DNA from: Listeria monocytogenes
Lineage (GTDB): Bacteria; Bacillota; Bacilli; Lactobacillales; Listeriaceae
Assembly: GCF_013282665.1 (NCBI RefSeq)
Contig: NZ_CP054041.1
Coordinates: 124,001 to 188,000 of the forward strand
DNA length: 64,000 nt
Direction of reading: 5' to 3'
The notes beneath the pieces were generated by a model. That model was not told the DNA's origin, did not search any database, and saw only the letters and a list, made by a program, of their open reading frames with translations. A program made the position numbers and the translations under genes. Positions 17,939-25,740 of the stretch are shown here, piece after piece; the stretch's first letter is position 1, and each line of letters begins with the position of its first letter.

Positions 17939-17967
17939 ATCTTACCATAAAGTTAAAATCACGTCAA
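17939..17967 (-). promoter_or_regulatory. rrn promoter P2
   Basis: Minus strand TTGACG (17967-17962), 17 bases, TAAGAT (17944-17939). It is the downstream promoter of a tandem pair; the predicted start lies about 210 bases before the mature 16S. Confidence 0.8.
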
Positions 17968-18022
17968 CAACTATTTTTAAAATGTTTTTTGATGAATTAA
18001 TTTGTATCAATTCAGCTTTATC

Positions 18023-18051
18023 ATTATATAACAGCTTTATGCGAAATACAA
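18023..18051 (-). promoter_or_regulatory. rrn promoter P1
   Basis: Minus strand TTGTAT (18051-18046), 17 bases, TATAAT (18028-18023), in an A/T-rich stretch. It lies 84 bases upstream of P2 and only 10 bases beyond the stop of the preceding HD-domain gene. Confidence 0.75.
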
Positions 18052-18061
18052 GCCTTTTAAG

Positions 18062-18667
18062 TTATATTTTTAATTCTTTCTCTAGTGCATGTATAAAATC
18101 CTGCATAACTTTTTGTTTTTCTATTGCAATTTCTTGGGCAGTCGTTGTTTTTAACTGATCCTGAATTAGCAATAATTTATCGTAAAAGTGTTGTAATGTA
18201 GTGTTTTCAGGGTGATTGTGATTAGCTATTTCTCTATTGTGCGCTCCCCCGTATGTAAATGTTCTAGCTATACCTATTGCTCCAATTGCGTCTAAACGGT
18301 CTGCATCTTGGACTATTTTTTCTTCTATTGTAGAAGCTTGAATGGGATTTTTTCCGTTTTTAAAAGAGACTGCTTGGATAATTCGGATGATTTTACTGAT
18401 TACATCTTCAGGTATTTCTCTTTCTCTCAGCCAAGTTGTGATTATTGCAGTTGCTTGTAGTGGATCTTCTGTTAGTTTGCTATCATTATAGTCGTGGAAC
18501 AATGCGGCTAATTCTATCGTGAATTTGTCTCCGCCTTCTACAGCCTGGATTTGTTTGCTTAAATGCCAGACTCGTTTAATATGTTCCCAGTCGTGTCCTG
18601 TAGTTTCCTTTTCGAAATGAGATTGCATCCATTTTTGCGCGGCTCTTATTATTTCTTCTTGATTCAT
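18062..18667 (-). CDS. HD-domain phosphohydrolase
   Basis: A 201-residue soluble protein with the HD metal-binding pattern: His in GHDWEHIKRVW, the HD doublet in ALFHDYNDSK and the later Asp in VQDADRLDAIGA. This is the YedJ-like HD family, metal-dependent phosphohydrolases whose substrate is not known here. AAAAGGAGC precedes ATG 18667. It is transcribed divergently from the ABC ATPase gene and ends just before rrn P1, so readthrough could feed the rRNA operon. Confidence 0.9.
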   Translation of the reverse strand: MNQEEIIRAAQKWMQSHFEKETTGHDWEHIKRVWHLSKQIQAVEGGDKFTIELAALFHDYNDSKLTEDPLQATAIITTWLREREIPEDVISKIIRIIQAVSFKNGKNPIQASTIEEKIVQDADRLDAIGAIGIARTFTYGGAHNREIANHNHPENTTLQHFYDKLLLIQDQLKTTTAQEIAIEKQKVMQDFIHALEKELKI

Positions 18668-18714
18668 TAGTATTTGCTCCTTTTTTAGATTATTTTCATG
18701 TACAATAGTAGAAA

Positions 18715-19506
18715 ATGGAAATGGGGTATTCGATGTTTGCTTTTGAAAATGTTTATTTCAAGCGAGATAATAAAACGATTTTGTCGGATATTAATTGGGT
18801 GGTTAAAGAAAAAGAAAATTGGGCGATACTCGGGCTCAATGGTTCTGGAAAAACCACTTTACTACAACTTTTAAATGGGTATCTTTGGCCTAGTAGTGGT
18901 AAACTTCAAGTGCTTGGGCAGGTTTTCGGTCAGACTTCTTTGCCGGAATTGCGTAAATCGATTGGTTGGGTTAGTAATGCGCTTGACCATCAGTTGAAAG
19001 ACTATGAGTTAAGTGAGCAAATCGTTCTTAGTGGGAAGTTTGCAAGTATTGGTATTTATGCGAAAGTCACGGCAGACGAAATGGCTTTAGCGAAAAAATT
19101 GCTTATTGATTGTGGTGGCATATCGCTCATTGGGAAACCATATAAAATTTTATCTCAAGGCGAGCGCCAAATCGTATTGATTGCTCGTGCTTTAATGGCG
19201 AGTCCTAAGTTGCTTATTTTAGATGAACCTTGTAATGGGCTTGATCTATTTGCAAAGGAGCGCTTATTAGAAAGAATTAAGAAGATTGCGGAACTGCCGG
19301 AATCCCCAACGATGCTTTTTGTTACTCACCATACGGAAGAAATCCTTCCCTGTTTCGATAATATCATTTTACTGCGTGACGGGGAAATAACTCATCACGG
19401 AAAAACAGAAAATCTTTTGTCGGAGGAAGTTCTCCAAGATTTTTATCAAAAGCCAGTAGAATTAATTCGGATAAAAGACGGCTCCATTGCAGTCTATCCG
19501 AAGTAA
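18715..19506 (+). CDS. ABC transporter ATP-binding protein (stand-alone)
   Basis: ATPase with Walker A GLNGSGKTT, signature LSQGERQ, Walker B KLLILDEP and a switch His in FVTHHTEE. No permease gene is adjacent, so its partner and substrate are unknown; it resembles the YlmA-type ATPases. A TACAAT box at 18701-18706 would place the transcript start at the first ATG, so the ATG at 18733 (MFAFENVYFKRD), with GGGG 6 bases upstream, is the more likely start, giving 257 residues instead of 263. Confidence 0.88.
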   Translation: MEMGYSMFAFENVYFKRDNKTILSDINWVVKEKENWAILGLNGSGKTTLLQLLNGYLWPSSGKLQVLGQVFGQTSLPELRKSIGWVSNALDHQLKDYELSEQIVLSGKFASIGIYAKVTADEMALAKKLLIDCGGISLIGKPYKILSQGERQIVLIARALMASPKLLILDEPCNGLDLFAKERLLERIKKIAELPESPTMLFVTHHTEEILPCFDNIILLRDGEITHHGKTENLLSEEVLQDFYQKPVELIRIKDGSIAVYPK

Positions 19507-19555
19507 ATGGTATAGTTAGCATACGAAAAATGCGTATGTAGAGGGGCGAAATGTT

Positions 19556-19918
19556 TTGTATGAAACGATGATTGCAAAAGCAGGTGTACGTGAGCTTCTC
19601 GGGATGGATACTAGTCTGATTTATGGTTCATTTACTTATCAAATGGAAGGTGAATGGATGGATTTAACCGGACTTTGGATTTCGAATGCAGATGCACTGA
19701 TTTTTTATTTAGAAAATGAAGATGTCTATTTACTGAAGAAATTTGCTTATGAAACAATAGAAAAATTAGAACAAAAGGTAAGTATCCTTTCCATGACAAA
19801 AAAATTGATTTTACATCTTAATAATAAAGAAAGCTATACATTACTTGTTGCAAATGGTGAAGCAAAGGTGTTTGCTGCTAGAGTAAATGAGCGCATAGAA
19901 AAAGTGAGCCTAGGTTGA
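19556..19918 (+). CDS. Small uncharacterised protein, possibly PH-like
   Basis: A 120-residue protein with no motif I can assign firmly. The alternating beta pattern (LIYGSFTYQM, LTGLWISNADALIFYL, YTLLVANGEAKVFAA) suggests a small bacterial PH-like barrel. The start is TTG at 19556 with GAGGGG 9 bases upstream; an ATG at 19551 is out of frame, and the next in-frame ATG (19568) would leave too long a spacing. It follows the ABC ATPase by 49 bases on the same strand and may be co-transcribed. Confidence 0.75.
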   Translation: MYETMIAKAGVRELLGMDTSLIYGSFTYQMEGEWMDLTGLWISNADALIFYLENEDVYLLKKFAYETIEKLEQKVSILSMTKKLILHLNNKESYTLLVANGEAKVFAARVNERIEKVSLG

Positions 19919-19935
19919 ACTAGGCTCACTTTTTT
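19904..19935. terminator. Bidirectional terminator between convergent genes
   Basis: GTGAGCCTAG, loop GTTGAA, CTAGGCTCAC: a perfect 10-bp stem with T-runs on both strands (TTTTTT on plus, TTTTT on minus). The left arm lies inside the last codons of the upstream gene. It serves both that gene and pepT. Confidence 0.92.
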
Positions 19936-19936
19936 A

Positions 19937-21169
19937 TTATTCTTTTTCTTCAAATAAACGAGCCACTTCAATGATTACTTCTGTTGCTTTAACCATACTT
20001 TCTAATGCAACATATTCAAATTTACCGTGGAAGTTCTCTCCTCCACCAAAAATATTCGGTGTTGGTAATCCTTTGTAGGAAAGTTGAGCGCCGTCTGTTC
20101 CACCGCGAATGGGGCTGATTTTTGGTTCAATGTCTAGGTTTCTCATCGCCGCGCTGACGATATCCACAATTTCTTTTACTGGTTCGATTTTTTCGCGCAT
20201 ATTGTAATATTGATCGTTCAGTTTTAATTCTACCGATCCTTCGCCATATTTTTCTTCTAACTCTTTAGCGATAGTAGCAATATGTGTTTTTCTTTCCACA
20301 AATTTCAAATGATCGAAGTCGCGGATAATATAGTAGGCTTTTGCTTGCTCTACATCACCGTTCAAAGAGATTAAATGATAAAAGCCTTCGTAACCTTCTG
20401 TGTACTCTGGCGCTTCGTCTTTTGGAATATGTGCATTGAATTCCATTGCCATTTTGACAGCATTAACCATTTTGTTTTTTGCTGTACCAGGGTGAACACT
20501 ATTCCCATTAAAAGTGATTTTGGCACCTGCAGCATTAAAACTTTCATATTCTAATTCTCCAAGTGGGCCGCCGTCCATTGTATAAGCATATTTTGCGCCA
20601 AATGCTTCTACATCAAAACGTTCTGGTCCTCTGCCAATTTCTTCATCTGGCGTGAAAGCAACACGAATTTTGCCGTGTTTGATTTCTGGGTGATTAATTA
20701 GATAGTTCATCGCTACCATAATTTCGGTGATACCGGCTTTATCATCTGCGCCAAGTAGAGTTGTTCCATCTGTTGTAATCAGTGTTTTCCCTTTATAATC
20801 AGCTAGCTCTGGAAATTGTTTTGGCGAAAGTACCACGTTTAAGTCTTTGTTTAGAACGATATCTTTACCATCATAATTTTCGTGTACTTGTGGTTGGACA
20901 TTTTTGCCCGTTAAGTCCGTTGCTGTATCTAAATGAGCTAAAAATCCGATTACCGGAACTTCTTTCGTCGTATTAGAAGGAAGTGTTGCCATGACATAAC
21001 CAAATTCGTCGACTGTTACTTCTTGCATGCCGATTTCTTTTAGTTCTGTAACGAGAATGTTTGCCAATTCCATTTGACCTGGCGTCGTTGGACAAACCGT
21101 ACTTTCCTCATTCGACTGTGTATCTACTTTTACATATTTCGTAAATCGTTTTAATAGTTCTTCTTTCAT
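19937..21169 (-). CDS. pepT: Peptidase T (tripeptide aminopeptidase)
   Basis: Zinc metallopeptidase of family M20 that releases the N-terminal residue of tripeptides in the cytoplasm. Metal and catalytic motifs are visible: [11 protein letters not shown] (His-x-Asp), LLGADDKAG (bridging Asp) and [11 protein letters not shown] (catalytic Glu pair). The frame is open to 21202, but GGGAGTG lies 7 bases before ATG 21169 (MKEELLKRF), giving 410 residues, the usual size. Single gene with the shared terminator downstream. Confidence 0.96.
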   Translation of the reverse strand: MKEELLKRFTKYVKVDTQSNEESTVCPTTPGQMELANILVTELKEIGMQEVTVDEFGYVMATLPSNTTKEVPVIGFLAHLDTATDLTGKNVQPQVHENYDGKDIVLNKDLNVVLSPKQFPELADYKGKTLITTDGTTLLGADDKAGITEIMVAMNYLINHPEIKHGKIRVAFTPDEEIGRGPERFDVEAFGAKYAYTMDGGPLGELEYESFNAAGAKITFNGNSVHPGTAKNKMVNAVKMAMEFNAHIPKDEAPEYTEGYEGFYHLISLNGDVEQAKAYYIIRDFDHLKFVERKTHIATIAKELEEKYGEGSVELKLNDQYYNMREKIEPVKEIVDIVSAAMRNLDIEPKISPIRGGTDGAQLSYKGLPTPNIFGGGENFHGKFEYVALESMVKATEVIIEVARLFEEKE

Positions 21170-21226
21170 TTCTATCACTCCCTTAGATTGATTCTTTTTC
21201 ATTATAAACTTGATTTTCGAAAAATT

Positions 21227-21757
21227 CTATTCCTGACTGTCGAGTAGTGCTTGTAATAGAAGAGTTGTTCGCCAATTGCGTGTTGTTGTTGGGGTCTTTT
21301 TGTATTCGCCAAGGAAAATTGGTAATTTTAAGGTGTGGATTTGGTTGGAGAAAATGTGGATATAAAGAACGCGGCCAATGGCGATTACTTCGGCTTGTTC
21401 GTTTTTTTGTCTCGCAATATCGATATTTTCATTATAGAAAGCGGCCATCCAGCGTTCTTCCTCGCCAATTGTTTCTGGTGGAAATGGATTGTTTGCGATG
21501 ATTTGTTTATAATTTTGTTCCGAAAATGCGAATACATCCATATTTAAATCGAACGTTGTTTTCATTACCTCAGTTATTTTTGCCGCTACTTCTGGTTCCG
21601 TTTGTAACATGGAGCTTAGAACGAGATTGCCACTTTGGATATAGGTAACGACATTTTGAAAACCGACTTCTTGTAAAGCAGCTTGTAGATTTTTCATATT
21701 TACTTTATTCTTTCCAGCTACATTTACTGCTCTTAATAACACTACATAATTCCTCAT
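21227..21757 (-). CDS. DUF1697 family protein
   Basis: A 176-residue protein beginning MRNYVVLLRAVNVAGKNKVNM, the conserved opening of DUF1697 proteins, with the matching mid-motif VVTYIQSGNLVLSS. Members are small soluble proteins without an assigned biochemical role. GGAGG precedes ATG 21757. It stands alone, 57 bases before pepT's start on the same strand and divergent from exoA. Confidence 0.9.
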   Translation of the reverse strand: MRNYVVLLRAVNVAGKNKVNMKNLQAALQEVGFQNVVTYIQSGNLVLSSMLQTEPEVAAKITEVMKTTFDLNMDVFAFSEQNYKQIIANNPFPPETIGEEERWMAAFYNENIDIARQKNEQAEVIAIGRVLYIHIFSNQIHTLKLPIFLGEYKKTPTTTRNWRTTLLLQALLDSQE

Positions 21758-21839
21758 CTATTTCCTCCCAATCATTTAACTACATTATAGCATGTCACTT
21801 ACGTTATAATAAGGCTATTAGCGATGGGAGGTTTTTTAG

Positions 21840-22595
21840 GTGAAATTAATTTCTTGGAATGTAAACGGGCTTCGAGCAGCCGTAAAAAAAGGCTTTTTGG
21901 AATATTTTGAAGAAGTAGATGCGGATATTTTTTGTTTGCAGGAAACTAAATTACAAGAAGGTCAAATTGAACTTGATTTGCCAGCGTACAAAGATTATTG
22001 GAACTACGCGGTGAAAAAAGGTTATTCAGGTACTGCGATATTTACTAAAGTCGAGCCATTATCTGTTCAATATGGTTTAGGAGTGCCCGAGCACGATACA
22101 GAAGGCCGCGTCATCACGCTGGAATTTGAGGAATTCTTTATGGTGACGGTTTATACGCCGAATTCACAAGCTGAATTAAAACGATTAGATTATCGGATGA
22201 CGTTTGAGGATGCAATTTTGGAATATGTAAAAAACTTGGATAAAACAAAACCGGTTGTCCTTTGCGGTGATTTGAATGTTGCGCATGAGGAAATCGATTT
22301 AAAAAATCCGAAGACTAACCGTAAAAACGCCGGATTCTCGGATGAGGAACGCGCGAAATTTTCTGCATTTTTAGATGCTGGATTTATTGATAGTTTCCGT
22401 TATTTTTATCCAGATTTGACCGATGCTTATTCTTGGTGGTCCTACCGAATGAATGCACGTGCTAGGAATACTGGTTGGCGGATAGATTATTTTGTTGTTT
22501 CGGAACGTTTGAAAGATAAATTAGTGGATGCTAAAATTCATGCGGATGTGCTTGGTTCAGATCATTGTCCTGTCGAGCTAGAACTTAATTTGTAA
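21840..22595 (+). CDS. exoA: Exodeoxyribonuclease / AP endonuclease (ExoIII family)
   Basis: Base-excision repair enzyme that cuts at abasic sites and has 3' phosphatase/exonuclease activity. The 251-residue protein has the family signature residues: N in SWNVNGLR, E in LQETKLQ, the Y/D segment [13 protein letters not shown] and the C-terminal SDHCPVE with catalytic His. The start is GTG at 21840 with GGGAGG about 9 bases upstream. A TATAAT lies at 21805-21810 but its -35 is poor. It is convergent with rplT across a shared terminator. Confidence 0.95.
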   Translation: MKLISWNVNGLRAAVKKGFLEYFEEVDADIFCLQETKLQEGQIELDLPAYKDYWNYAVKKGYSGTAIFTKVEPLSVQYGLGVPEHDTEGRVITLEFEEFFMVTVYTPNSQAELKRLDYRMTFEDAILEYVKNLDKTKPVVLCGDLNVAHEEIDLKNPKTNRKNAGFSDEERAKFSAFLDAGFIDSFRYFYPDLTDAYSWWSYRMNARARNTGWRIDYFVVSERLKDKLVDAKIHADVLGSDHCPVELELNL

Positions 22596-22601
22596 CATAA
22601 A

Positions 22602-22632
22602 AAAATCCTCACTCCAAAGAGTGAGGATTTTT
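22602..22632. terminator. Bidirectional terminator between exoA and rplT
   Basis: AATCCTCACTC, loop CAAA, GAGTGAGGATT, flanked by A6 and T5. The symmetric stem terminates exoA on plus and the infC-rpmI-rplT transcript on minus. Confidence 0.9.
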
Positions 22633-22635
22633 GAA

Positions 22636-22995
22636 TTATTTAGCTAATGCTTTTTTTGCTGAATCAGCAAGTGTGTTAAATGATGCGATATCATTAACTG
22701 CTAAGTCTGCAAGCATTTTACGGTTAATATCAATACCAGCTAATTTTAAGCCGTGCATTAATTTGCTGTAAGAAAGATCTTGCATACGAGCTGCCGCATT
22801 GATACGTGCGATCCATAATCTACGGAAATCACGTTTCTTTTGACGACGATCTCTATAAGCATATTGGTAAGATTTCATTACCGCTTGGTTAGCTACTTTG
22901 AATAATAAATGTTTAGAGCCGTAATACCCTTTGGCTAATTTAACTATCTTTTTACGACGTTTGCGTGTTACTGTTCCGCCTTTTACGCGTGGCAT
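22636..22995 (-). CDS. rplT: 50S ribosomal protein L20
   Basis: The 119-residue L20 ([20 protein letters not shown]) is an early 50S assembly protein with a basic N-terminal helix and an RNA-binding globular C-terminus. It is the last gene of infC-rpmI-rplT and, in B. subtilis, represses the operon by binding the leader; the leader upstream of infC here has the features needed for this. Confidence 0.98.
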   Translation of the reverse strand: MPRVKGGTVTRKRRKKIVKLAKGYYGSKHLLFKVANQAVMKSYQYAYRDRRQKKRDFRRLWIARINAAARMQDLSYSKLMHGLKLAGIDINRKMLADLAVNDIASFNTLADSAKKALAK

Positions 22996-23034
22996 ATTGT
23001 CTACCTCCTAGAATTTACAAAAATGTTGTTTCTC

Positions 23035-23235
23035 TTATTTCATTTTAGCGACCATTTGACGAATACGTTTGAAGTCGCCAGCTGATACCATTGCTGATTT
23101 ACGCAATTTACGTTTTTGTTTTTGGGATTTGTTAGCGAACATATGGCTAGTGAAGCCGTGTCTGCGTTTTAATTTTCCAGATCCTGTTCTCTTGAAACGT
23201 TTAGCGGAACCGCGGTGGGTTTTCATTTTTGGCAT
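23035..23235 (-). CDS. rpmI: 50S ribosomal protein L35
   Basis: A 66-residue, very basic protein beginning [20 protein letters not shown], the L35 signature. It lies between infC (21-base gap) and rplT (39-base gap). A GAGG-containing ribosome-binding site precedes ATG 23235. Confidence 0.98.
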   Translation of the reverse strand: MPKMKTHRGSAKRFKRTGSGKLKRRHGFTSHMFANKSQKQKRKLRKSAMVSAGDFKRIRQMVAKMK

Positions 23236-23256
23236 GAATTTTTCCTCCTCAAAACT

Positions 23257-23772
23257 TTACTTTTCATGAAGTGGTGCTAGGACTAAGAACATGGAACGTC
23301 CGTCCATTTTTGGTCTTTGCTCAATTGTACAAAGGTCTTCGCACGATTTTGCAAAACGGTCAAGCACCTTCTGACCGATTTCTTTGTGTGTAATGGCACG
23401 GCCTTTAAAACGGATAGAGCATTTTACTTTATCGCCTTTTTCAAGGAATTTACGTGCATTACGTAGCTTCGTATCGAAGTCATGTTCGTCAATCGTTGGA
23501 CTTAAACGAACTTCTTTCATCACGATGACTTTTTGGTTCTTACGGGCTTCTTTATCTTTCTTCTGTTGTTCAAAACGGAATTTACCGTAGTCCATGATAC
23601 GAGCTACTGGCGGTTTCGCTGTTGGAGCAACAAGCACTAGATCAAGATTAGCCTTTTCAGCAATTTGAAGCGCATCGATTTTACTCTTCACGCCTAATTG
23701 TTCACCGTCTTGGTCGATCAATCTTACTTCACGTGCACGAATCCCATCGTTTACCAACATGTCTTTGCTAAT
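23257..23772 (-). CDS. infC: Translation initiation factor IF-3, with an AUU start codon
   Basis: IF-3 keeps 30S subunits free and proofreads start-codon and initiator-tRNA choice. From ATT at 23772-23770 the protein is 171 residues (read [16 protein letters not shown], the first residue being Met in vivo), the standard length. GGAGG lies 9 bases upstream of this ATT; neither the upstream ATG (23826), which gives a non-homologous extension, nor the ATG four codons on (23760) has such a site. AUU starts on infC let IF-3 repress its own translation, as known in E. coli. The N domain, linker and [13 protein letters not shown] of the C domain are all present. Confidence 0.95.
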   Translation of the reverse strand: MSKDMLVNDGIRAREVRLIDQDGEQLGVKSKIDALQIAEKANLDLVLVAPTAKPPVARIMDYGKFRFEQQKKDKEARKNQKVIVMKEVRLSPTIDEHDFDTKLRNARKFLEKGDKVKCSIRFKGRAITHKEIGQKVLDRFAKSCEDLCTIEQRPKMDGRSMFLVLAPLHEK

Positions 23773-24002
23773 GGTGAGCCACCTCCACTTAATTTTGTTA
23801 CAACAAGATAGAAAATAGCTGTTCAAATCTGCGGCCTGCTAACTCATTCGTTCGAAGGCCATAAAAAAACGGGCTGCTTTTCAGCAATCCCGCACATTCA
23901 AAATCGCGTAAGTTACGCGACGAAAGTTTGAATTTTTTGCCTGAAAACGTTCGTGTTAACGAGGCGAGAAGCGGGTTGCTTCTTCTTTCTTGTTTAATAA
24001 CC
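23773..24002 (-). ncRNA. L20-type autoregulatory leader of infC-rpmI-rplT
   Basis: The approximately 230-base leader contains, in minus-strand order: AGCAACCCGC (23980-23971); a hairpin TCGCGTAA/TTACGCGA; GCGGGATTGCT (23893-23883); an intrinsic terminator; and a GGCCT/AGGCC hairpin. AGCAACCCGC can pair with GCGGGATTGCT with one bulge, which excludes the terminator. This is the architecture of the L20 leader described in B. subtilis, where L20 binding favours termination. The mechanism here is inferred from that architecture. Confidence 0.8.
23862..23893 (-). terminator. Attenuator in the infC leader
   Basis: Minus strand GCGGGATTGCTG, short loop, CAGCCCG, then seven T. It lies about 90 bases before the infC start and so acts as a conditional terminator. 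Confidence 0.8.
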
Positions 24003-24008
24003 TTACTT

Positions 24009-24037
24009 ACTATATCATATGGGGTTTTTAGTGTCAA
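24009..24037 (-). promoter_or_regulatory. infC operon promoter
   Basis: Minus strand TTGACA (24037-24032), 17 bases, TATAGT (24014-24009). The start is expected near 24002, giving the L20 leader. Confidence 0.85.
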
Positions 24038-24118
24038 GGTGAATTGTAAATAAAATAGTTTCTTCACCTCTTAGCAACCTTATATGGTTAAACGTTCTTT
24101 TTGTCAAGACTTACATAT

Positions 24119-24149
24119 TAAAAAAGCTCTCGTGACTGCACGAGAGCTC
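24119..24149 (-). terminator. inlC terminator
   Basis: Minus strand AGCTCTCGTG, loop CAGT, CACGAGAGCT, then a T-run: a perfect 10-bp stem about 55 bases after the inlC stop. It isolates inlC from the infC promoter. Confidence 0.9.
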
Positions 24150-24202
24150 AAAGTATACAGTGTGCATATCCATTCAATACATCAAACATGTATGCACAAG
24201 TC

Positions 24203-25096
24203 CTAATTCTGGATAGGTTGTGTAACTGTTCCATCAAATATAGCCTCAGTGCCTCCAACGTTTATATATTCGCTAAACTTATAGCTTACTTCATCTGTAT
24301 AAACTGGCAATTCCCAAAGGACACAACCGTCTACATAATTCCCACCATTACTGATATAATATGGAGATATCCATCTTCCATCTGGGTCTTTGACAGTGTT
24401 TGTTATATACAATTCTGGTTGGTATCTTACTGGTTCGTTCACACATTTCTGACCAGTTAAATCTATCCAGTTAACTTTCTTCAATCTAGTTAGTCCACCT
24501 GTATTTGTTATTTCATTACCATGCAAATCTAATACCTCTAGTTTAGATAAAAAGCCAAGCATCACAATACTTCTTAATTTATTATTACGAAGAGATAAGA
24601 TTTCTAGATTTTTTAAATGAACAAGCGAGTCAGTATCTCTAAGTTCGTTGTTATCTACAAACAAGCGTGATAAACAAGCACTTGGAATTCCGTTTAAATT
24701 TTTCAGCTTATTTCTATTCACAGATAGCTCTTCTAACTTAGTTAAATCCTTCAAAGGACCAAGGTCACTTATTTGATTGTGGGATAGATGGAGTTCTTTT
24801 AAATTAGTGAAAAATTGCATTCCTGCAAGAGATCGAATATTGCTATTATCTCCATTGAAATTTTGTACTCCAGATAGTTCCTTCTGTGATACAAGGTCTG
24901 TAACACTTTGTTTTCCTAAATTTTGTTTCACTGCATTCGCTAGGCCGGGATCTGGAAAAATTTGGTTAATAGGGGTTGGTCGTTGAATACTCTCAGCTTG
25001 TACTTTTGTTCCGAAGCCCGTATTAATGTACAGACCCACAATTAACACTAGCATTGCTATTACTGCATTTTGTAACCAATTATTTTTTTTCAACAT
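24203..25096 (-). CDS. inlC: Internalin C, secreted leucine-rich-repeat virulence protein
   Basis: A small secreted internalin of 297 residues. A signal peptide ends near residue 34 (hydrophobic run NAVIAMLVLIVGLYI, cleavage likely after VQA); then come a cap region, about five 22-residue leucine-rich repeats (such as NLKELHLSHNQISDLGPLKD) and an Ig-like end domain. There is no LPXTG, so it is released. InlC is known to bind Tuba, easing cell-to-cell spread, and IKK-alpha, damping host inflammation. AAGGAG lies 7 bases before ATG 25096; an open frame reaches 25162 but lacks a good site. It is controlled by PrfA (box at 25229-25242) and inserted between rplS and infC. Confidence 0.96.
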   Translation of the reverse strand: MLKKNNWLQNAVIAMLVLIVGLYINTGFGTKVQAESIQRPTPINQIFPDPGLANAVKQNLGKQSVTDLVSQKELSGVQNFNGDNSNIRSLAGMQFFTNLKELHLSHNQISDLGPLKDLTKLEELSVNRNKLKNLNGIPSACLSRLFVDNNELRDTDSLVHLKNLEILSLRNNKLRSIVMLGFLSKLEVLDLHGNEITNTGGLTRLKKVNWIDLTGQKCVNEPVRYQPELYITNTVKDPDGRWISPYYISNGGNYVDGCVLWELPVYTDEVSYKFSEYINVGGTEAIFDGTVTQPIQN

Positions 25097-25155
25097 TCTC
25101 CACTCCTTAAAAATAAATTTAGAAACACAAAAGAGGATTTTCATATACTTCCTAT

Positions 25156-25172
25156 TTAACAAACGCTGTTAA
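25156..25172. repeat. Second TTAACA/TGTTAA dyad in the inlC leader
   Basis: TTAACAAACGCTGTTAA: both half-sites match the PrfA-box half-sites exactly (TTAACA and TGTTAA), but 5 bases separate them instead of 2. It lies between the predicted transcript start and the inlC ribosome-binding site. Confidence 0.6.
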
Positions 25173-25200
25173 CCTTTTTTATGTCCTTTTGTATACTTAT

Positions 25201-25242
25201 ATGTTAGCAAAAATAAAAGATGTTTAAATTAACAAGCGTTAA
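25201..25242 (-). promoter_or_regulatory. inlC promoter with PrfA box
   Basis: PrfA box TTAACGCTTGTTAA on minus (25242-25229), one mismatch from the palindrome TTAACANNTGTTAA, followed after 22 bases by TAACAT (25206-25201) as the -10. The 22-23 base spacing is the normal one for PrfA-dependent promoters. The leader is about 100 bases. Confidence 0.9.
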
Positions 25243-25338
25243 AAATGATCGAAAATCAGTAAATTTTTCAAAACATGTTCTACATTCCTTGCTGCAGGCT
25301 ATTCCAAGTTCTCTCACATGGTTTTATTAGTCGTTTTT

Positions 25339-25470
25339 TCACATAAAAAAGCCTCGTTTGACAAGGCTTTTTTCCTTTTTAGTTACAATTCCCCTCAATA
25401 AGTATAAGAAGTAAACCATTGCCGCAACAATGGCTAATCTTGAAACTACATATATAAAACAAAAAATCAA
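25339..25470 (-). CDS. Possible 43-residue single-span membrane peptide
   Basis: An open frame of 43 codons from TTG 25470: one strongly hydrophobic segment (LAIVAAMVYFLYLL) followed by a basic tail (TKKEKSLVKRG). GGGAG lies only 3 bases before the TTG, which is close for a ribosome-binding site, and the last codons run through the stem-loop at 25345-25373. It may be a real small peptide or the tail of a decayed membrane gene. No homologue is recognised. Low confidence. Confidence 0.3.
   Translation of the reverse strand: MIFCFIYVVSRLAIVAAMVYFLYLLRGIVTKKEKSLVKRGFFM
25345..25373. terminator. Stem-loop with flanking A and T runs
   Basis: AAAAAAGCCT and AGGCTTTTTT form a 10-bp stem around a 9-base loop, with T-rich tails on both strands. 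It would end any minus-strand transcript from the 25.4-25.7 kb stretch before the inlC promoter. Confidence 0.75.
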
Positions 25471-25481
25471 CTGCTCCCAAA

Positions 25482-25676
25482 TTACTGCGCATATTTATCT
25501 GCCGTTTTAGTTTTGGCGGAAACTACTTTCTATGCAGTAGTGCCCCAAGTTTCTGTCTTTGAAGTGTAAATCATAGTTAGACCATTATTATTAATTGTAT
25601 AATGGTTTGACAAAACTATTCCCCCTATTGGAACACCTCCACTTTTGTAAGTAAAAACGAAAGGTGAAAATTTCAC
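25482..25676 (-). pseudogene. Remnant coding sequence between inlC and rplS
   Basis: A minus-strand frame reads protein-like text, including KSGGVPIGGIVLSNHYTI and GLTMIYTSKTETWGTTA, then an in-frame TAG (25532-25530), then KVVSAKTKTADKYAQ and TAA. It has no ribosome-binding site or start in reach, since the region opens right after the rplS terminator. The composition (Gly/Ser/Thr/Lys-rich, aromatic spaced) suggests the C-terminal end of a small secreted protein. I cannot assign a family. It may be an eroded accessory gene. Confidence 0.35.
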
Positions 25677-25696
25677 ATTTTAGCATTCTAATCCCA

Positions 25697-25727
25697 AACA
25701 AAAAACCCTTGATTTCTCAAGGGTTTC
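25697..25727 (-). terminator. rplS terminator
   Basis: Minus strand AAACCCTTGA, loop GAAA, TCAAGGGTTT, then TTTG. It starts 14 bases after the rplS stop. Confidence 0.9.
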
Positions 25728-25740
25728 AGCCGTTAAATGA

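Noticed and set aside
17757..18158. Plus-strand 133-codon frame upstream of the 16S gene
   Set aside because: It spans the rrn leader, both rrn promoters and the end of the HD-domain gene on the other strand, with no coding signature.
25097..25162. N-terminal extension of InlC to 25162
   Set aside because: It would place charged and hydrophobic residues before the signal peptide and lacks a good ribosome-binding site; AAGGAG fits ATG 25096.
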